DNA from: an uncultured Gammaproteobacteria bacterium
GTDB lineage: Bacteria > Pseudomonadota > Gammaproteobacteria > Pseudomonadales > Pseudohongiellaceae
Assembly (NCBI GenBank): GCA_903926285.1
Contig: CAIYIP010000502.1
Coordinates: 1 to 7,004 of the forward strand
Direction: 5' to 3'
Length of the DNA stretch: 7,004 nt
The notes below the pieces were generated by a model. The model saw only the letters and a list, made by a program, of their open reading frames with translations, did not search any database and was not told where the DNA came from. A program made the position numbers and the translations under genes. Shown piece after piece: positions 1-6,918 of this stretch; position 1 is the stretch's first letter; every line of letters begins with the position of its first letter.

Positions 1-296
1 GCTGGATCGGCGGGCTAGTTGACGGTATCGAAACCCTGCTCAGCATCGCCAACGACAGCACAATCATAGTACCTGCCAGTGGACCAGTAATGACGAAGGC
101 AGAACTGGTGGTTATGCGCGACATGTATGCTGATATCTTCACTAAAGTCCGTGAACTTTTTATGAAGGCCAACAGTGTACCTGAGACGCTTGCAGCCAGA
201 CCTGCAGAAGTTTATGAGGATAAATTCGGCAATGCGGACATGTTTATCGAGCTGTCGCATTGGAGCCTGATTCCTCATTACGCGCCGGATGCATGA
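1..296 (+). CDS. MBL-fold metallo-hydrolase, C-terminal fragment (5' end outside window)
   Basis: The reading frame is open from the left edge (first full codon at 3) to a TGA at 294-296, giving 97 visible residues, so this is the tail of a larger gene. The visible part begins W-I-G-G-L-V-D-G-I-E-T-L-L, followed by T-I-I-V-P-A-S-G-P-V-M-T-K-A-E-L and a helical stretch. This matches my recollection of the C-terminal end of MBL-fold hydrolases of the kind annotated as SoxH-like or quinoprotein-relay zinc hydrolases. In many relatives the corresponding loop reads VPGHGPV, with the His binding metal; here it is VPASGPV, with Ser in the His position. The N-terminal HxHxDH metal site would lie outside the window, so activity cannot be judged. 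The internal ATG at 90 is not the start, because the homologous-looking sequence extends upstream of it. The gene is co-directional with the cytochrome gene, 127 bases away, and may or may not share its transcript. The family call is by pattern memory only. Confidence 0.7.
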   Translation, partial: WIGGLVDGIETLLSIANDSTIIVPASGPVMTKAELVVMRDMYADIFTKVRELFMKANSVPETLAARPAEVYEDKFGNADMFIELSHWSLIPHYAPDA

Positions 297-423
297 AAAA
301 TCCCTGTTTTGGTCACAATTCGCCCCCATATTGCTGCAACAGGAACACGTGAAAGCGAGTCTAAACAATCAGCAAGCCCGTATAACGTAAAGACAAAGCA
401 CAAAGCTTTAACCGGAAACAGAT

Positions 424-2943
424 ATGCGTAACGTCCTATCACTAAACAAAGCACTGCGAGTGAGCAGGAAGCCACTGGCCTCTGCCGTGATGGCCCTGGG
501 CATCCTGTGCAGCATCTCTGGCGCGCATGCTCAGGACACAGGCGCACAACACGATTTTGCTGCACTCCAGCAGGCTGACCAGTTTTGGCCCTATTTCGAG
601 GACTACTGCACCGAATGCCATAACTTCGATGATTTTTTTGGTGGCGTGGATTTCACTACTGTGCGTCCGAGCGATGTGCCCGGCAATCCTGAGCTGTTTG
701 AAAAAGTACTCAAGAAACTGCGCGGCCGAATGATGCCCCCCCCAAACAAGATCCGTCCCGATGAAGTGCGCACCGATGCATTCATTGCGTGGATGGAATC
801 CTATCTGGATGAAGCTGGCCTGCAGGAAGGGGACCCCGAACATGTGGTAATTCACCGTCTCAATCGCAGGGAATACGCGAATGCGATCCGTGATCTTTTT
901 GCATTACAAGTCAACCCGGCCGACATCCTGCCGGCAGATCCTACCGCCGACGGCTTTGACAATATCGCCAATGCGCTGCAAGTTTCACCTGCGTTTATCA
1001 ACCAGTACGTCTCCGCTGCACGGTCAATAGCCGAGCAAGTCGTTGGTGATCCCGCGCCTTCCCTCGGTAGCGTCGCTTACAAAGCGCCACAAATCCTGCC
1101 GGCACGTGCCATCGGCGGCGGTTCCCAGCAATTTCACATCGACGGCCTGCCGCTGGGCACGCGCGGCGGGATGTTAGTGGAACACTGGTTCCCGTCAGAT
1201 GGTGAGTATGCGGTTAATGTCGGAGATTTTGATCTGTCGGCATGGATGTACAACATAGAATTCGAAAACAAGATGATTGTCACCGTGGACGGTGAGAAAG
1301 TGTACGAAACGATTCTTGGCGGCGATGCCGACCGCATTGCCCTCGACAAGGACCAAGGCGAGCCACTGGTCGATATGAACAGCCGCACCAAGGATATCCG
1401 TTTCAGCACGACTGCGGGCCCTCACAAGATTGGTGTGACCTTCGTGCGCCGCACCTTCGCCGAGTCTGATGACACGCTGCAGCATTTCATTCCTGGCGCG
1501 GTGCAGGATCGCATCCTGACTATTCCGTCAGTGGAGGTGCGTGGCCCGTATGTTGCCGCAGGCATTAGCATAACCCCGACCCGGGAAAAACTCTTCAGCT
1601 GTTACCCTCAGCAGGAAAGTGCCGAAAGTCTCTGTGCCGCGGAAATCATCACTAATGTTGCCACACGTGCGTATCGCCGATCGTTGACTGATGAGGACAT
1701 GGCACCACTTATGGCCTTCTACACGAAGGGCAAGGAAATCGGAGGTTTCGAGGAAGGTATCCGTCAGGCCCTGACGCGCACGCTGGCCAGCCCGAACTTT
1801 CTGTACCGCGCAGAAGTTGCGCCCGCCAACCTGGATCCCGGCGCGGTTTACCAGTTGAGCAGCCTGGATCTTGCGTCACGCCTTTCCTTCTTTCTGTGGA
1901 GCAGTCTGCCAGATGATGAATTGCTGGAAATCGCGATCGCCGACAAGCTCAAGGATCCAGAGGTGCTGGAAAGCCAGGTAAAACGCATGCTGGCAGATCC
2001 ACGTTCGATGGCGCTGGCCGAAAACTTTGCGGCACAGTGGCTGAAACTCGGCAAGCTGGATGAACTGACCCCTGATGACAAGATCTTCCCCTATGCGTCT
2101 GGTCCTGGCGATCTGCGTCCCGATTTCCGCAAGGAAATTGCACTCTTCATCGACAGTGTGTTCCGCGAAGACCAGAGCATCATGCGGCTGATGGATGCGA
2201 ACTATACGTTCCTGAACGAGCGCCTGGCGCTGCATTATGGTATCAACACTGTGAAGGGCGATCGCTTCCGTCGCGTCGAGCTTGCGGATACCAACCGCTG
2301 GGGACTACTCGGCAAAGGCGGCGTCCTGATGGCAACTGCTTATCCGAATCGCACCAGCCCTGTGCTGCGCGGCGCCTGGATTCTGGAAACGATCATGGGC
2401 ACACCACCGCCGGTGCCGCCACCGAATGTCGAAGCGCTGCCTGAAAATGCGGCAGGTACAATAGCGACGACCGTGCGCGCTCGACTCGAACAGCACCGCG
2501 CGAACCCGACCTGCAATGCCTGTCATTCAGTGATGGATCCGCTCGGTTTTGCGCTGGATAATTTTGACGCCGTCGGCAGATGGCGTGACCGCGATCGCTA
2601 TACCGGAGAGCCGGTAGATGCCTCTGGCATCATGCCAAACGGCAGTGTCGTCAACGGCCCACAGGACCTGCGTGCGGCACTGCTGGCCAGACCTAGCCTA
2701 TTTGCGCAGTCATTGACCGAAAAGCTGATGACCTATGCGCTGGGCCGGCCGATGGAAGCGCGCGACATGCCGGTGGTCCGCAGTGTCGTGCGTGCTGCAG
2801 CAGAAGATGATTACCGCTTTTCCACACTGGTAACGAGCATCATCGAAACCAACCTGTTTCAGAAGAAAAAAGTGCCTGAAGTTGCCAGCAATGAAAATGC
2901 CGGGGATGTGGCTGTCAACAGCCCACAAACCCCAACTAATTAA
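424..2943 (+). CDS. Exported di-haem PSCyt/PSD multidomain protein (DUF1587-DUF1595-DUF1592-DUF1588-DUF1585)
   Basis: This is an 839-residue protein with a Sec signal peptide (basic n-region, hydrophobic 20-31, likely cut after A-H-A at 36). Two covalent haem c sites are visible: C62-T-E-C65-H66 and C697-N-A-C700-H701. M103/M104 in the G-R-M-M-P-P-P motif is a likely axial ligand for the first. Approximate domain order: PSCyt1 54-120; PSD3/DUF1587 143-207 (H-R-L-N-R-R-E-Y); beta-rich, carbohydrate-binding-like segment 240-375; PSD5/DUF1595 399-460 with C393 and C404 nearby; PSD4/DUF1592 475-602 (L-A-S-R-L-S-F-F-L-W); PSCyt3/DUF1588 620-718, including a proline-rich stretch and the second haem; PSD2/DUF1585 740-812; and a low-complexity tail from 813. 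These domains are known from planctomycete cytochromes and many proteobacteria; their biochemical role is not established to my knowledge. Haem sites imply periplasmic electron transfer or redox catalysis. The start is supported by the signal peptide; only a weak GGAA lies upstream (414-417). C29 does not form a proper lipobox. The full domain set argues for an intact gene. Confidence 0.92.
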   Translation: MRNVLSLNKALRVSRKPLASAVMALGILCSISGAHAQDTGAQHDFAALQQADQFWPYFEDYCTECHNFDDFFGGVDFTTVRPSDVPGNPELFEKVLKKLRGRMMPPPNKIRPDEVRTDAFIAWMESYLDEAGLQEGDPEHVVIHRLNRREYANAIRDLFALQVNPADILPADPTADGFDNIANALQVSPAFINQYVSAARSIAEQVVGDPAPSLGSVAYKAPQILPARAIGGGSQQFHIDGLPLGTRGGMLVEHWFPSDGEYAVNVGDFDLSAWMYNIEFENKMIVTVDGEKVYETILGGDADRIALDKDQGEPLVDMNSRTKDIRFSTTAGPHKIGVTFVRRTFAESDDTLQHFIPGAVQDRILTIPSVEVRGPYVAAGISITPTREKLFSCYPQQESAESLCAAEIITNVATRAYRRSLTDEDMAPLMAFYTKGKEIGGFEEGIRQALTRTLASPNFLYRAEVAPANLDPGAVYQLSSLDLASRLSFFLWSSLPDDELLEIAIADKLKDPEVLESQVKRMLADPRSMALAENFAAQWLKLGKLDELTPDDKIFPYASGPGDLRPDFRKEIALFIDSVFREDQSIMRLMDANYTFLNERLALHYGINTVKGDRFRRVELADTNRWGLLGKGGVLMATAYPNRTSPVLRGAWILETIMGTPPPVPPPNVEALPENAAGTIATTVRARLEQHRANPTCNACHSVMDPLGFALDNFDAVGRWRDRDRYTGEPVDASGIMPNGSVVNGPQDLRAALLARPSLFAQSLTEKLMTYALGRPMEARDMPVVRSVVRAAAEDDYRFSTLVTSIIETNLFQKKKVPEVASNENAGDVAVNSPQTPTN

Positions 2944-2950
2944 GAGGGGG
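2944..2950 (+). promoter_or_regulatory. Ribosome binding site fixing the DUF1552 start
   Basis: GAGGGGG begins on the base right after the TAA of the cytochrome gene and lies 6 bases before the ATG at 2957. It decides between that ATG and an in-frame ATG at 2882, which would overlap the upstream gene by 62 bases and put 25 extra residues before the Tat motif. The tight stop-SD-start arrangement suggests translational coupling. Confidence 0.85.
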
Positions 2951-2956
2951 ACTGCA

Positions 2957-4267
2957 ATGTATATCACCAAGAAACATCTATCGCGCCGCATGGTACTGCG
3001 AGGAATGGGCAGTGCAGTTGCACTGCCGCTACTGGATGCGATGATTCCCGCAGCGACGGTCATGGCACAGACTGCAGCCAAACCGCAGCCTCGCCTCGGC
3101 TATATCTTTTTTCCGCACGGCGCGGTTATGGATCGCTGGACGCCTACTCAGGTTGGTAGCGAATTTGAAATACCGGAAATTCTCGCACCGGCAGCTAAGT
3201 TCAAGGATCGGATGACCATCGTGTCCGGCCTGCGCAACAAGCCCGCAGAGAGTAATGATCCACACGGCATCGTGGCGGGTACGTGGCTGCGCTGCGTTGC
3301 TCCCGGCGACACCAGCGATCCCACCAAAGGACTCACGTGTGACCAGATCGCTGCACAGCGCATAGGCCAGGGTACTACCTTCCCGTCCATCGAACTTAGC
3401 ACAGCTACCAATGGCCCCTGTGCACCGGGTTTCTCATGTGCATTTGGCAATTCGCTGTCGTTCCGCACACCGCAGCAGGCGCTGCCAGGCGAAAATAATC
3501 CACGCAAAATGTTCTTTCAACTGTTTGGTCAGGGCGACAATACTACCGAACGTGCTGCCATCATCGACCAAACCGGCAGCATCCTCGACTCCGTAATGGG
3601 AGATGCCGCATCGTTGCAACGCAAACTGGGCGCCGCCGACAAAGTCATGGTATCCAACTACCTCGAATCTGTGCGTGAAATTGAACGGCGGGTACAGATG
3701 ATGAAGGGCCAGGATCTCAGCGATGTGACAATACCCGACGCACCAGTGGGCATCCCTTCCTCGTTCGAGGATCACCTGAAGATCCTGTTCGACTTGATCG
3801 CAGTGGCCTACCAGATCAACCTGACCAACGTGGCCAGTTTTATGATGGAGCGAGAAGTCAGCATGCGCACCTATACTAACGTGGGTGTGGCTGAAGCCTT
3901 CCATCCGCTGTCCCATCACGGTAACGATCCCGCCAAAATGGCGCGTCTGGCCAAAGTACAGGCGTTCCACACCAGTACCTTCAACTACTTCCTCGAAAAA
4001 CTGGATGCGATGCCCGAAGGCGATGGTTCTGTTCTCGACAATTCCATCATTTTGTTCGGCTCGAACATGAGCAACAGCGACCGTCACAACCACGATCCGC
4101 AGCCAAACGCGCTGTTCGGGCTTGGCGCTGGCACCATCAAGGGTGGGCAGCACCTGATGTATCCGCAGGATACCCCGCAGGCGAACCTGCTGCTGACCAT
4201 GTTGCAGCGTGCGGGCATCCCCGAAGAATCGTTCGGAGACAGCACAGGCTCGTTCGCTGAAGTATAA
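2957..4267 (+). CDS. DUF1552 (HXXSHH) protein with twin-arginine signal
   Basis: This is a 436-residue protein of the DUF1552 family, called HXXSHH in Pfam (PF07586) after its conserved motif, seen here as H316-P-L-S-H-H321. The N-terminus carries S9-R10-R11-M-V-L followed by a hydrophobic stretch (about 17-35) and a V-M-A site at 35-37, as in Tat signal peptides, so the protein is probably folded before export to the periplasm. Other likely functional segments are F52-P-H-G, N100-D-P-H-G, and the Asp/His/Asn-rich G368-S-N-M-S-N-S-D-R-H-N-H-D380. The repeated His/Asp clusters look like a metal site, and the overall look recalls sulfatase/alkaline-phosphatase-like folds, but that is inference. 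C113, C128, C155 and C161 could form disulfides. No enzymatic activity is assigned to the family as far as I know. The gene sits 13 bases after the di-haem gene, the usual neighbour of this family. Start chosen from the RBS and signal peptide. Confidence 0.92.
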   Translation: MYITKKHLSRRMVLRGMGSAVALPLLDAMIPAATVMAQTAAKPQPRLGYIFFPHGAVMDRWTPTQVGSEFEIPEILAPAAKFKDRMTIVSGLRNKPAESNDPHGIVAGTWLRCVAPGDTSDPTKGLTCDQIAAQRIGQGTTFPSIELSTATNGPCAPGFSCAFGNSLSFRTPQQALPGENNPRKMFFQLFGQGDNTTERAAIIDQTGSILDSVMGDAASLQRKLGAADKVMVSNYLESVREIERRVQMMKGQDLSDVTIPDAPVGIPSSFEDHLKILFDLIAVAYQINLTNVASFMMEREVSMRTYTNVGVAEAFHPLSHHGNDPAKMARLAKVQAFHTSTFNYFLEKLDAMPEGDGSVLDNSIILFGSNMSNSDRHNHDPQPNALFGLGAGTIKGGQHLMYPQDTPQANLLLTMLQRAGIPEESFGDSTGSFAEV

Positions 4268-4303
4268 GTAAACCGGATTACAGCCGATTTAAAAAAGACA
4301 GGC

Positions 4304-4308
4304 AGAGG
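4304..4308 (+). promoter_or_regulatory. Ribosome binding site fixing the ankyrin protein start
   Basis: AGAGG lies 6 bases before the ATG at 4315. A TTG codon at 4309 is in frame but directly abuts this site, so it cannot be the start served by it. The ATG at 4327 would be 18 bases away and would shorten the basic n-region of the signal peptide. ATG 4315 is therefore preferred. Confidence 0.75.
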
Positions 4309-4314
4309 TTGCGC

Positions 4315-5937
4315 ATGAAATTAAGTATGAAACTATGCAAACTGACCGGTGCCATGCTGTTGGCAGTTGCAACAGCGGTTAATGCCGCGAATCTCGCCGA
4401 TCTGGTGAGCCTTGGAGAACGTGACGAGGCATTGGCCTTGCTTGCGACAGGCACGGAAGTGGATGCAATGAAGTCCGACGGCTCCACTGCGCTGTTGTAT
4501 GCGGTCTACCAGGGCGACACCGATCTTGTTGCGCAGTTACTCGAGGCCGGCGCAGATCCAGGTCACATGAATGCATACGGTGCTGCGCCACTTGCGGAAG
4601 CAGCCATGCAGGGCAATGTCGATATCCTGCGCATGCTGCTCGACCATGGCGCCGATGCCAATCAGGCCAATCCAGAAGGTGAAACCGCGCTCATGATTGC
4701 AGCACGTTCAGGCAACGTACCAGCGGCCAAACTGTTGCTGGACCACGGTGCCGATGTGAATGCGAAAGAATCCTGGGGTGGTCAGTCGGCCATCATGTGG
4801 GCGGCAGCGCAGAGCCAGCCGGAAATGCTCAAACTGTTGATCGACCATGATGCGGATATCAATACGCATGGTGCAGCCAGACTGTGGGACCGCCGCATCA
4901 TGTCCGAGCCGCGTCCGAAAGACATGAACAAAGGTGGCTTCTCGGCGCTGCTGTATGCCGCACGTCAGGGCTGCTCCGAATGTGTACCTATCCTCGCGGA
5001 TGCCGGCGCCGATTTGAATGCGACCGACCCCGACCGCATCTCCGCACTGAATCTCGCGCTGATCAACCTGCATTTTGAAACAGCCGCGGCGCTGATCGAA
5101 GCCGGTGCCGATGTGAATCAGTGGGACCTATTTGGACGGGCTCCGTTGTTCAACGCGATCGACCTGAATACCTTGCCTACCGGCGGCCGTGCCGATATTC
5201 CATCGGAAGATGCGCTGACCGGTTACGATATCGCGAAGATGCTGCTTGAGCGTGGCGCCAACCCCAACATGCGGTTGAAGGTTCGCCCTCCTTACCGCAA
5301 TGCGGTTTTTGACCGCGGCGCCGACAACGTCCTTGCGGAGGGCGCCACACCGCTGATCCGTGCGGCGCGTGCTGCCGATGCCAAGTCAGTACAATTGTTG
5401 CTGGAACACGGAGCGCTAGTCGATCTGCCCAATGCGCGCGGCCATACTCCGTTGCTGATTGTGGCAGGGATAGACTGGGCCGCAGAACCCACTCGTGGCC
5501 GTTATAAAACCGAGGAGGACAGCATTGAAACCCTGAAAATCCTTCTCGAACAGGGTGCCAATATAAATTCAGTAACCGGTGATCCGGCGAAACGTCCGAT
5601 CACACAGCTCAGCGACAGCGAGCGCGGTGCTGGCCTGCAACCTGCCATGCGCCAGGGCACGGTCGATGGCCAGACTGCTCTGCATGCTGCGGCAAAATTG
5701 GGCTGGAACAAAATTGCGAAGTTCCTGATTGATAACGGCGCCGTACAACAGGTAACGGACAGCTCAGGTCGCACACCTTACGACCTCGCGATGGGCCTTT
5801 TCCCTGCCGGCTATCGCGGCACCCGTCCCGAACCTATCGCAGAAACCGGCAAGCTGCTCAAGGACGAATGTATGAAAGTTGATAACTGCGTAATAGCAGA
5901 ATCGCTGGATGCCGCGGCACCACCAACGATCCAGTAA
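4315..5937 (+). CDS. Exported ankyrin-repeat protein (about 12 repeats)
   Basis: This 540-residue protein has a Sec signal peptide (Lys-rich start, hydrophobic 11-22, likely cut after V-N-A at 24). The rest is almost wholly ankyrin repeats, recognised by T-A-L/T-P-L helices and G-A-D-x-N turns. Approximate repeats: degenerate 25-52; 54-86; 87-119; 120-152; 154-186; 206-238; 239-271; 272-318 (long insert); 341-373; 374-420 (insert); 450-482; partial 483-500. Longer non-repeat loops lie at about 187-205 (with W191-D-R-R), 283-304, 319-340, 386-402 and 420-449. There is a CxxC at C220-S-E-C223 and a C519/C525 pair near the end; in the periplasm these could be disulfides. Ankyrin arrays bind proteins, and no catalytic motif is visible, so a scaffold or binding role for the two upstream products is an inference. 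The gene follows DUF1552 after 47 bases with no terminator in the gap. It ends shortly before a strong hairpin. Confidence 0.93.
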   Translation: MKLSMKLCKLTGAMLLAVATAVNAANLADLVSLGERDEALALLATGTEVDAMKSDGSTALLYAVYQGDTDLVAQLLEAGADPGHMNAYGAAPLAEAAMQGNVDILRMLLDHGADANQANPEGETALMIAARSGNVPAAKLLLDHGADVNAKESWGGQSAIMWAAAQSQPEMLKLLIDHDADINTHGAARLWDRRIMSEPRPKDMNKGGFSALLYAARQGCSECVPILADAGADLNATDPDRISALNLALINLHFETAAALIEAGADVNQWDLFGRAPLFNAIDLNTLPTGGRADIPSEDALTGYDIAKMLLERGANPNMRLKVRPPYRNAVFDRGADNVLAEGATPLIRAARAADAKSVQLLLEHGALVDLPNARGHTPLLIVAGIDWAAEPTRGRYKTEEDSIETLKILLEQGANINSVTGDPAKRPITQLSDSERGAGLQPAMRQGTVDGQTALHAAAKLGWNKIAKFLIDNGAVQQVTDSSGRTPYDLAMGLFPAGYRGTRPEPIAETGKLLKDECMKVDNCVIAESLDAAAPPTIQ

Positions 5938-5954
5938 GCTCAATCCTCACTGGA

Positions 5955-5989
5955 CATAAAAAAGCTGCGAATTTCGCGGTTTTTTTATG
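5955..5989. terminator. Bidirectional intrinsic terminator between convergent genes
   Basis: A hairpin with a 16-bp stem (arms 5955-5970 and 5974-5989, loop ATT) is visible; all positions pair if two G-U wobbles (5964/5980 and 5966/5978) are allowed. The left arm contains six A (5958-5963) and the right arm seven T (5980-5986), so the RNA from either strand has a GC-containing stem core followed by a U-tract. It begins 17 bases after the ankyrin stop and lies 2 bases beyond the minus-strand phosphoesterase stop, so it can serve both transcripts. Confidence 0.88.
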
Positions 5990-5991
5990 CC

Positions 5992-6834
5992 TCAAATATT
6001 AGTCCTCAATAAAGTCCCGGGATTTGCCAAATCCCTGCCGCGATGGTCGTCGAGACTGACGATATTGTCAGCGTGATGCGCAATATCACCCCAGTAGATG
6101 ATCTGTATCTCGCCGTGTTCATCTTCCGCGAGCGCGGTACAACTTTCCACCCAGTCGCCACAGTTGTAATACATGATGCCGTTCAACAGCTTTTTCTCGG
6201 CGTGATGAATATGGCCACAAACAACACCGTCGACTTCACGCTTGAGCGCTTCCTTGACGACGGTATGTTCAAAGTCAAAGATGAAACTGACCGCACTTTT
6301 TACCTTGTGCTTGATTGCTTTCGACAAAGACCAATAAGGCAACTTGAATAATTTGCGCGCGATATTAAACCAGCGATTTGATGAGAGCAGGAAGTTGTAA
6401 CCTGCATCACCAAGCAGTGCCACCCACTTGTGATGGCGCGTCACGCCGTCGTAGGCATCGCCATGTACTATCCACAACTTCTCTCCCTTTGCAGTCGTAT
6501 GAATTGCCTCATCAACTACCGTGATATTCCCCATCACAAAATTATGCTCTGCGATATAGTCACGCAGGAATTCATCATGATTGCCCGTGATGTAGGTAAC
6601 GCGAGTGTTATCTTTCTCGGATTTGCGTAATATCTGCCGCATTACCTGATTGTGTGCCGATGGCCAGTACCACTTGGCAGTAGCGATGCGCCAACCGTCG
6701 ATAATGTCGCCCACCAGATATAACTGTTCACAATGGTGGGACTTGAGAAATGAATGGAGAAGTTCTGCCTTGCAACCGTGAGTGCCGAGATGTACATCCG
6801 AAATCCATACCGTGCGCCAGGTTTTTTTTGTCAT
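5992..6834 (-). CDS. LpxH-like calcineurin-type metallophosphoesterase (COG2908-like)
   Basis: This is a 280-residue cytoplasmic protein without a signal peptide. All dinuclear metal-site motifs of calcineurin-like phosphoesterases are present: S12-D13-V-H15-L-G, G42-D43-I-I-D, G84-N85-H86-D87-E, H124-G125-D126 and G207-H208-I-H210. The family includes LpxH, which splits UDP-2,3-diacylglucosamine into lipid X and UMP in lipid A synthesis. This protein is longer than E. coli LpxH (about 240 residues), has GNHD where E. coli LpxH has GNRD, and carries the C-K-A-E-L, W-Y-W-P and G-D-W-V-E-S-C segments that I associate with a separate LpxH-like branch, so the true substrate is open and no gene symbol is given. 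The start at 6834 is supported by CAGGA (6842-6846, minus strand) with 7 bases spacing. The gene is convergent to the ankyrin operon and probably its own transcription unit. Codons 2-5 contain an A8 run on the coding strand. Confidence 0.9.
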   Translation of the reverse strand: MTKKTWRTVWISDVHLGTHGCKAELLHSFLKSHHCEQLYLVGDIIDGWRIATAKWYWPSAHNQVMRQILRKSEKDNTRVTYITGNHDEFLRDYIAEHNFVMGNITVVDEAIHTTAKGEKLWIVHGDAYDGVTRHHKWVALLGDAGYNFLLSSNRWFNIARKLFKLPYWSLSKAIKHKVKSAVSFIFDFEHTVVKEALKREVDGVVCGHIHHAEKKLLNGIMYYNCGDWVESCTALAEDEHGEIQIIYWGDIAHHADNIVSLDDHRGRDLANPGTLLRTNI

Positions 6835-6864
6835 CCCAAATTCCTGAATAGATGTATGTGCAAG

Positions 6865-6893
6865 CTTCTAAGATTCTAGTGCGACAAAATCAA
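6865..6893 (-). promoter_or_regulatory. Candidate sigma-70-type promoter for the phosphoesterase
   Basis: On the minus strand, TTGATT (6888-6893) and TAGAAG (6865-6870) are separated by 17 bases, each matching the consensus at 4 of 6 positions. A better -10 hexamer, TAGAAT (6873-6878), overlaps, but pairs only with TTGTTC at 15 bases. The position, about 30 bases before the start codon, is suitable, but AT-rich DNA gives such matches by chance. Confidence 0.3.
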
Positions 6894-6918
6894 GAACAAA
6901 TAAAACTCACTGACTGTC

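Noticed and set aside
381..386. TATAAC as a -10 box for the operon
   Set aside because: No convincing -35 hexamer is found at 15-19 bases upstream; the 297-423 gap also shows no clear terminator, so the transcript start remains unknown.
496..534. Possible lipoprotein signal at C29 of the di-haem protein
   Set aside because: The residues before the Cys (G-I-L) do not fit a lipobox, and a normal A-H-A cleavage site follows.
15..565. Minus-strand open frames at 15-368 and 278-565
   Set aside because: They run antisense to the MBL fragment, the gap and the cytochrome start, with Cys/Arg-rich sequence unlike any family and no RBS.
2882..2956. In-frame upstream ATG giving a 25-residue longer DUF1552 protein
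   Set aside because: It would overlap the cytochrome gene, lacks a good RBS and would bury the Tat motif; the strong GAGGGGG supports 2957.
3434..4153. A 239-codon open frame on the minus strand inside the DUF1552 gene
   Set aside because: It lies wholly antisense to a gene with clear family motifs, shows no recognisable domain and has no supporting start context; it is a by-product of codon usage on the other strand.
4309..4314. TTG start for the ankyrin protein
   Set aside because: It directly abuts the AGAGG site, leaving no spacing; the ATG at 4315 has ideal spacing.
6019..6035. 7-bp perfect inverted repeat GGGATTT/AAATCCC near the 3' end of the phosphoesterase gene
   Set aside because: It is inside the coding region with no T-tract on either side; likely chance.
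6043..6630. Plus-strand open frames within the phosphoesterase gene
   Set aside because: They are antisense to a complete metallophosphoesterase with all five motif groups.
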